Of a stretch of 64,000 nt of DNA, positions 63,955-64,000 are shown piece after piece (the first letter of the stretch is position 1; each line of letters begins with the position of its first letter). The notes beneath the pieces are model-generated. The model was not told where the DNA came from. It ran no database searches and saw nothing but the letters and a program-made list of their open reading frames with translations. The DNA is taken from positions 137,269 through 201,268 of the forward strand of contig JACRPS010000014.1 in assembly GCA_016223085.1 (NCBI GenBank), in the 5' to 3' direction. The position numbers were made by a program, and so were the translations under genes. This DNA is from Chloroflexota bacterium (lineage in GTDB: Bacteria > Chloroflexota > Anaerolineae > Aggregatilineales > Phototrophicaceae).

Positions 63955-64000
63955 ATGAAAGTGCTGATCGTTGATGACGAGCAGGCAATCCGCGACGCGC
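63955..64000 (+). CDS. Response regulator, N-terminal fragment (cut by window edge)
   Basis: Only 15 codons are visible: MKVLIVDDEQAIRDA. This is the classic first strand and acidic pocket (VDDE) of a receiver domain. GGAAG lies nine bases before the ATG. The output domain and any kinase partner lie beyond the window. The gene is divergent from the PKD lipoprotein gene, with about 180 bases between them. Confidence 0.7.
   Translation, partial: MKVLIVDDEQAIRDA

Overview
The window is about 64 kb of densely packed bacterial chromosome with moderately high GC. It holds about 60 protein genes. I see no rRNA, tRNA, insertion sequence, phage gene or CRISPR array. The gene mix suggests a member of the Chloroflexota, Anaerolineae-like. 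The evidence is LysM and PKD lipoproteins with Pro/Thr linkers, Bat-type VWA genes, a roadblock/small-GTPase pair, a Ser/Thr kinase fused to a PQQ propeller, type 2 IPP isomerase, a ChlI/BchI ATPase, and frequent GTG/TTG starts. This is an inference from content, with no marker-gene comparison. Gene calls come from reading translated proteins. Many starts were moved to an internal codon with a good ribosome-binding site.

Layout. 0-3.1 kb: the end of a Bat operon (VWA, TPR lipoprotein, BatD-like, TPR-SH3), translationally coupled. 3.1-5.2 kb: sucCD. 5.2-12.1 kb: DUF503, a receiver-only regulator, a LysM / DUF192 / LysM-M23 cell-wall operon and a GH31 glucosidase. 12.2-18.4 kb (minus): a His-rich membrane protein, thymidine kinase, ribosomal proteins L31-L27-L21 under a near-consensus promoter, then queA, DUF2905, a DUF5615/DUF433 toxin-antitoxin pair and ruvB. 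18.5-20.3 kb: upp with an in-frame amber codon and a WecA/MraY-family transferase. 20.2-28.4 kb (minus): gap-pgk-tpiA, YvcK, DUF1461, and a membrane/aminopropyltransferase-fold fusion. 28.5-31.4 kb: GNAT, DUF58, MoxR. 31.7-34.9 kb: roadblock protein, a broken pyrG, and an adenosine-deaminase-like protein lacking its metal ligands. 35-43.7 kb (minus): dnaK, small GTPase, OmpR-type regulator, FHA protein, a J-domain/VWA fusion, PP2C phosphatase and Ser/Thr kinase-PQQ, which together form a phospho-signalling cluster beside a chaperone gene. 43.8-50.2 kb: hemW, prenyl synthase and IPP isomerase, acyl carrier protein, ChlI-type ATPase, thioesterase. 50.3-63.8 kb (minus): an envelope polysaccharide block (glycosyltransferase, GtrA, two O-antigen ligase-type proteins, UDP-glucuronate decarboxylase) plus a macro-domain protein and two large lipoproteins. 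The last 46 bases begin another response regulator.

Best leads: (1) the kinase / phosphatase / FHA / J-VWA / regulator / GTPase cluster next to dnaK; (2) an inverted repeat that would pair with the dnaK ribosome-binding site; (3) the adenosine-deaminase pseudoenzyme behind pyrG; (4) the L31-HhH fusion; (5) the glycosidase-like / O-antigen ligase fusion; (6) a family of intergenic palindromes and a dyad over the tpiA -10. The pyrG and upp lesions may be sequence or assembly errors and should be checked against reads first.
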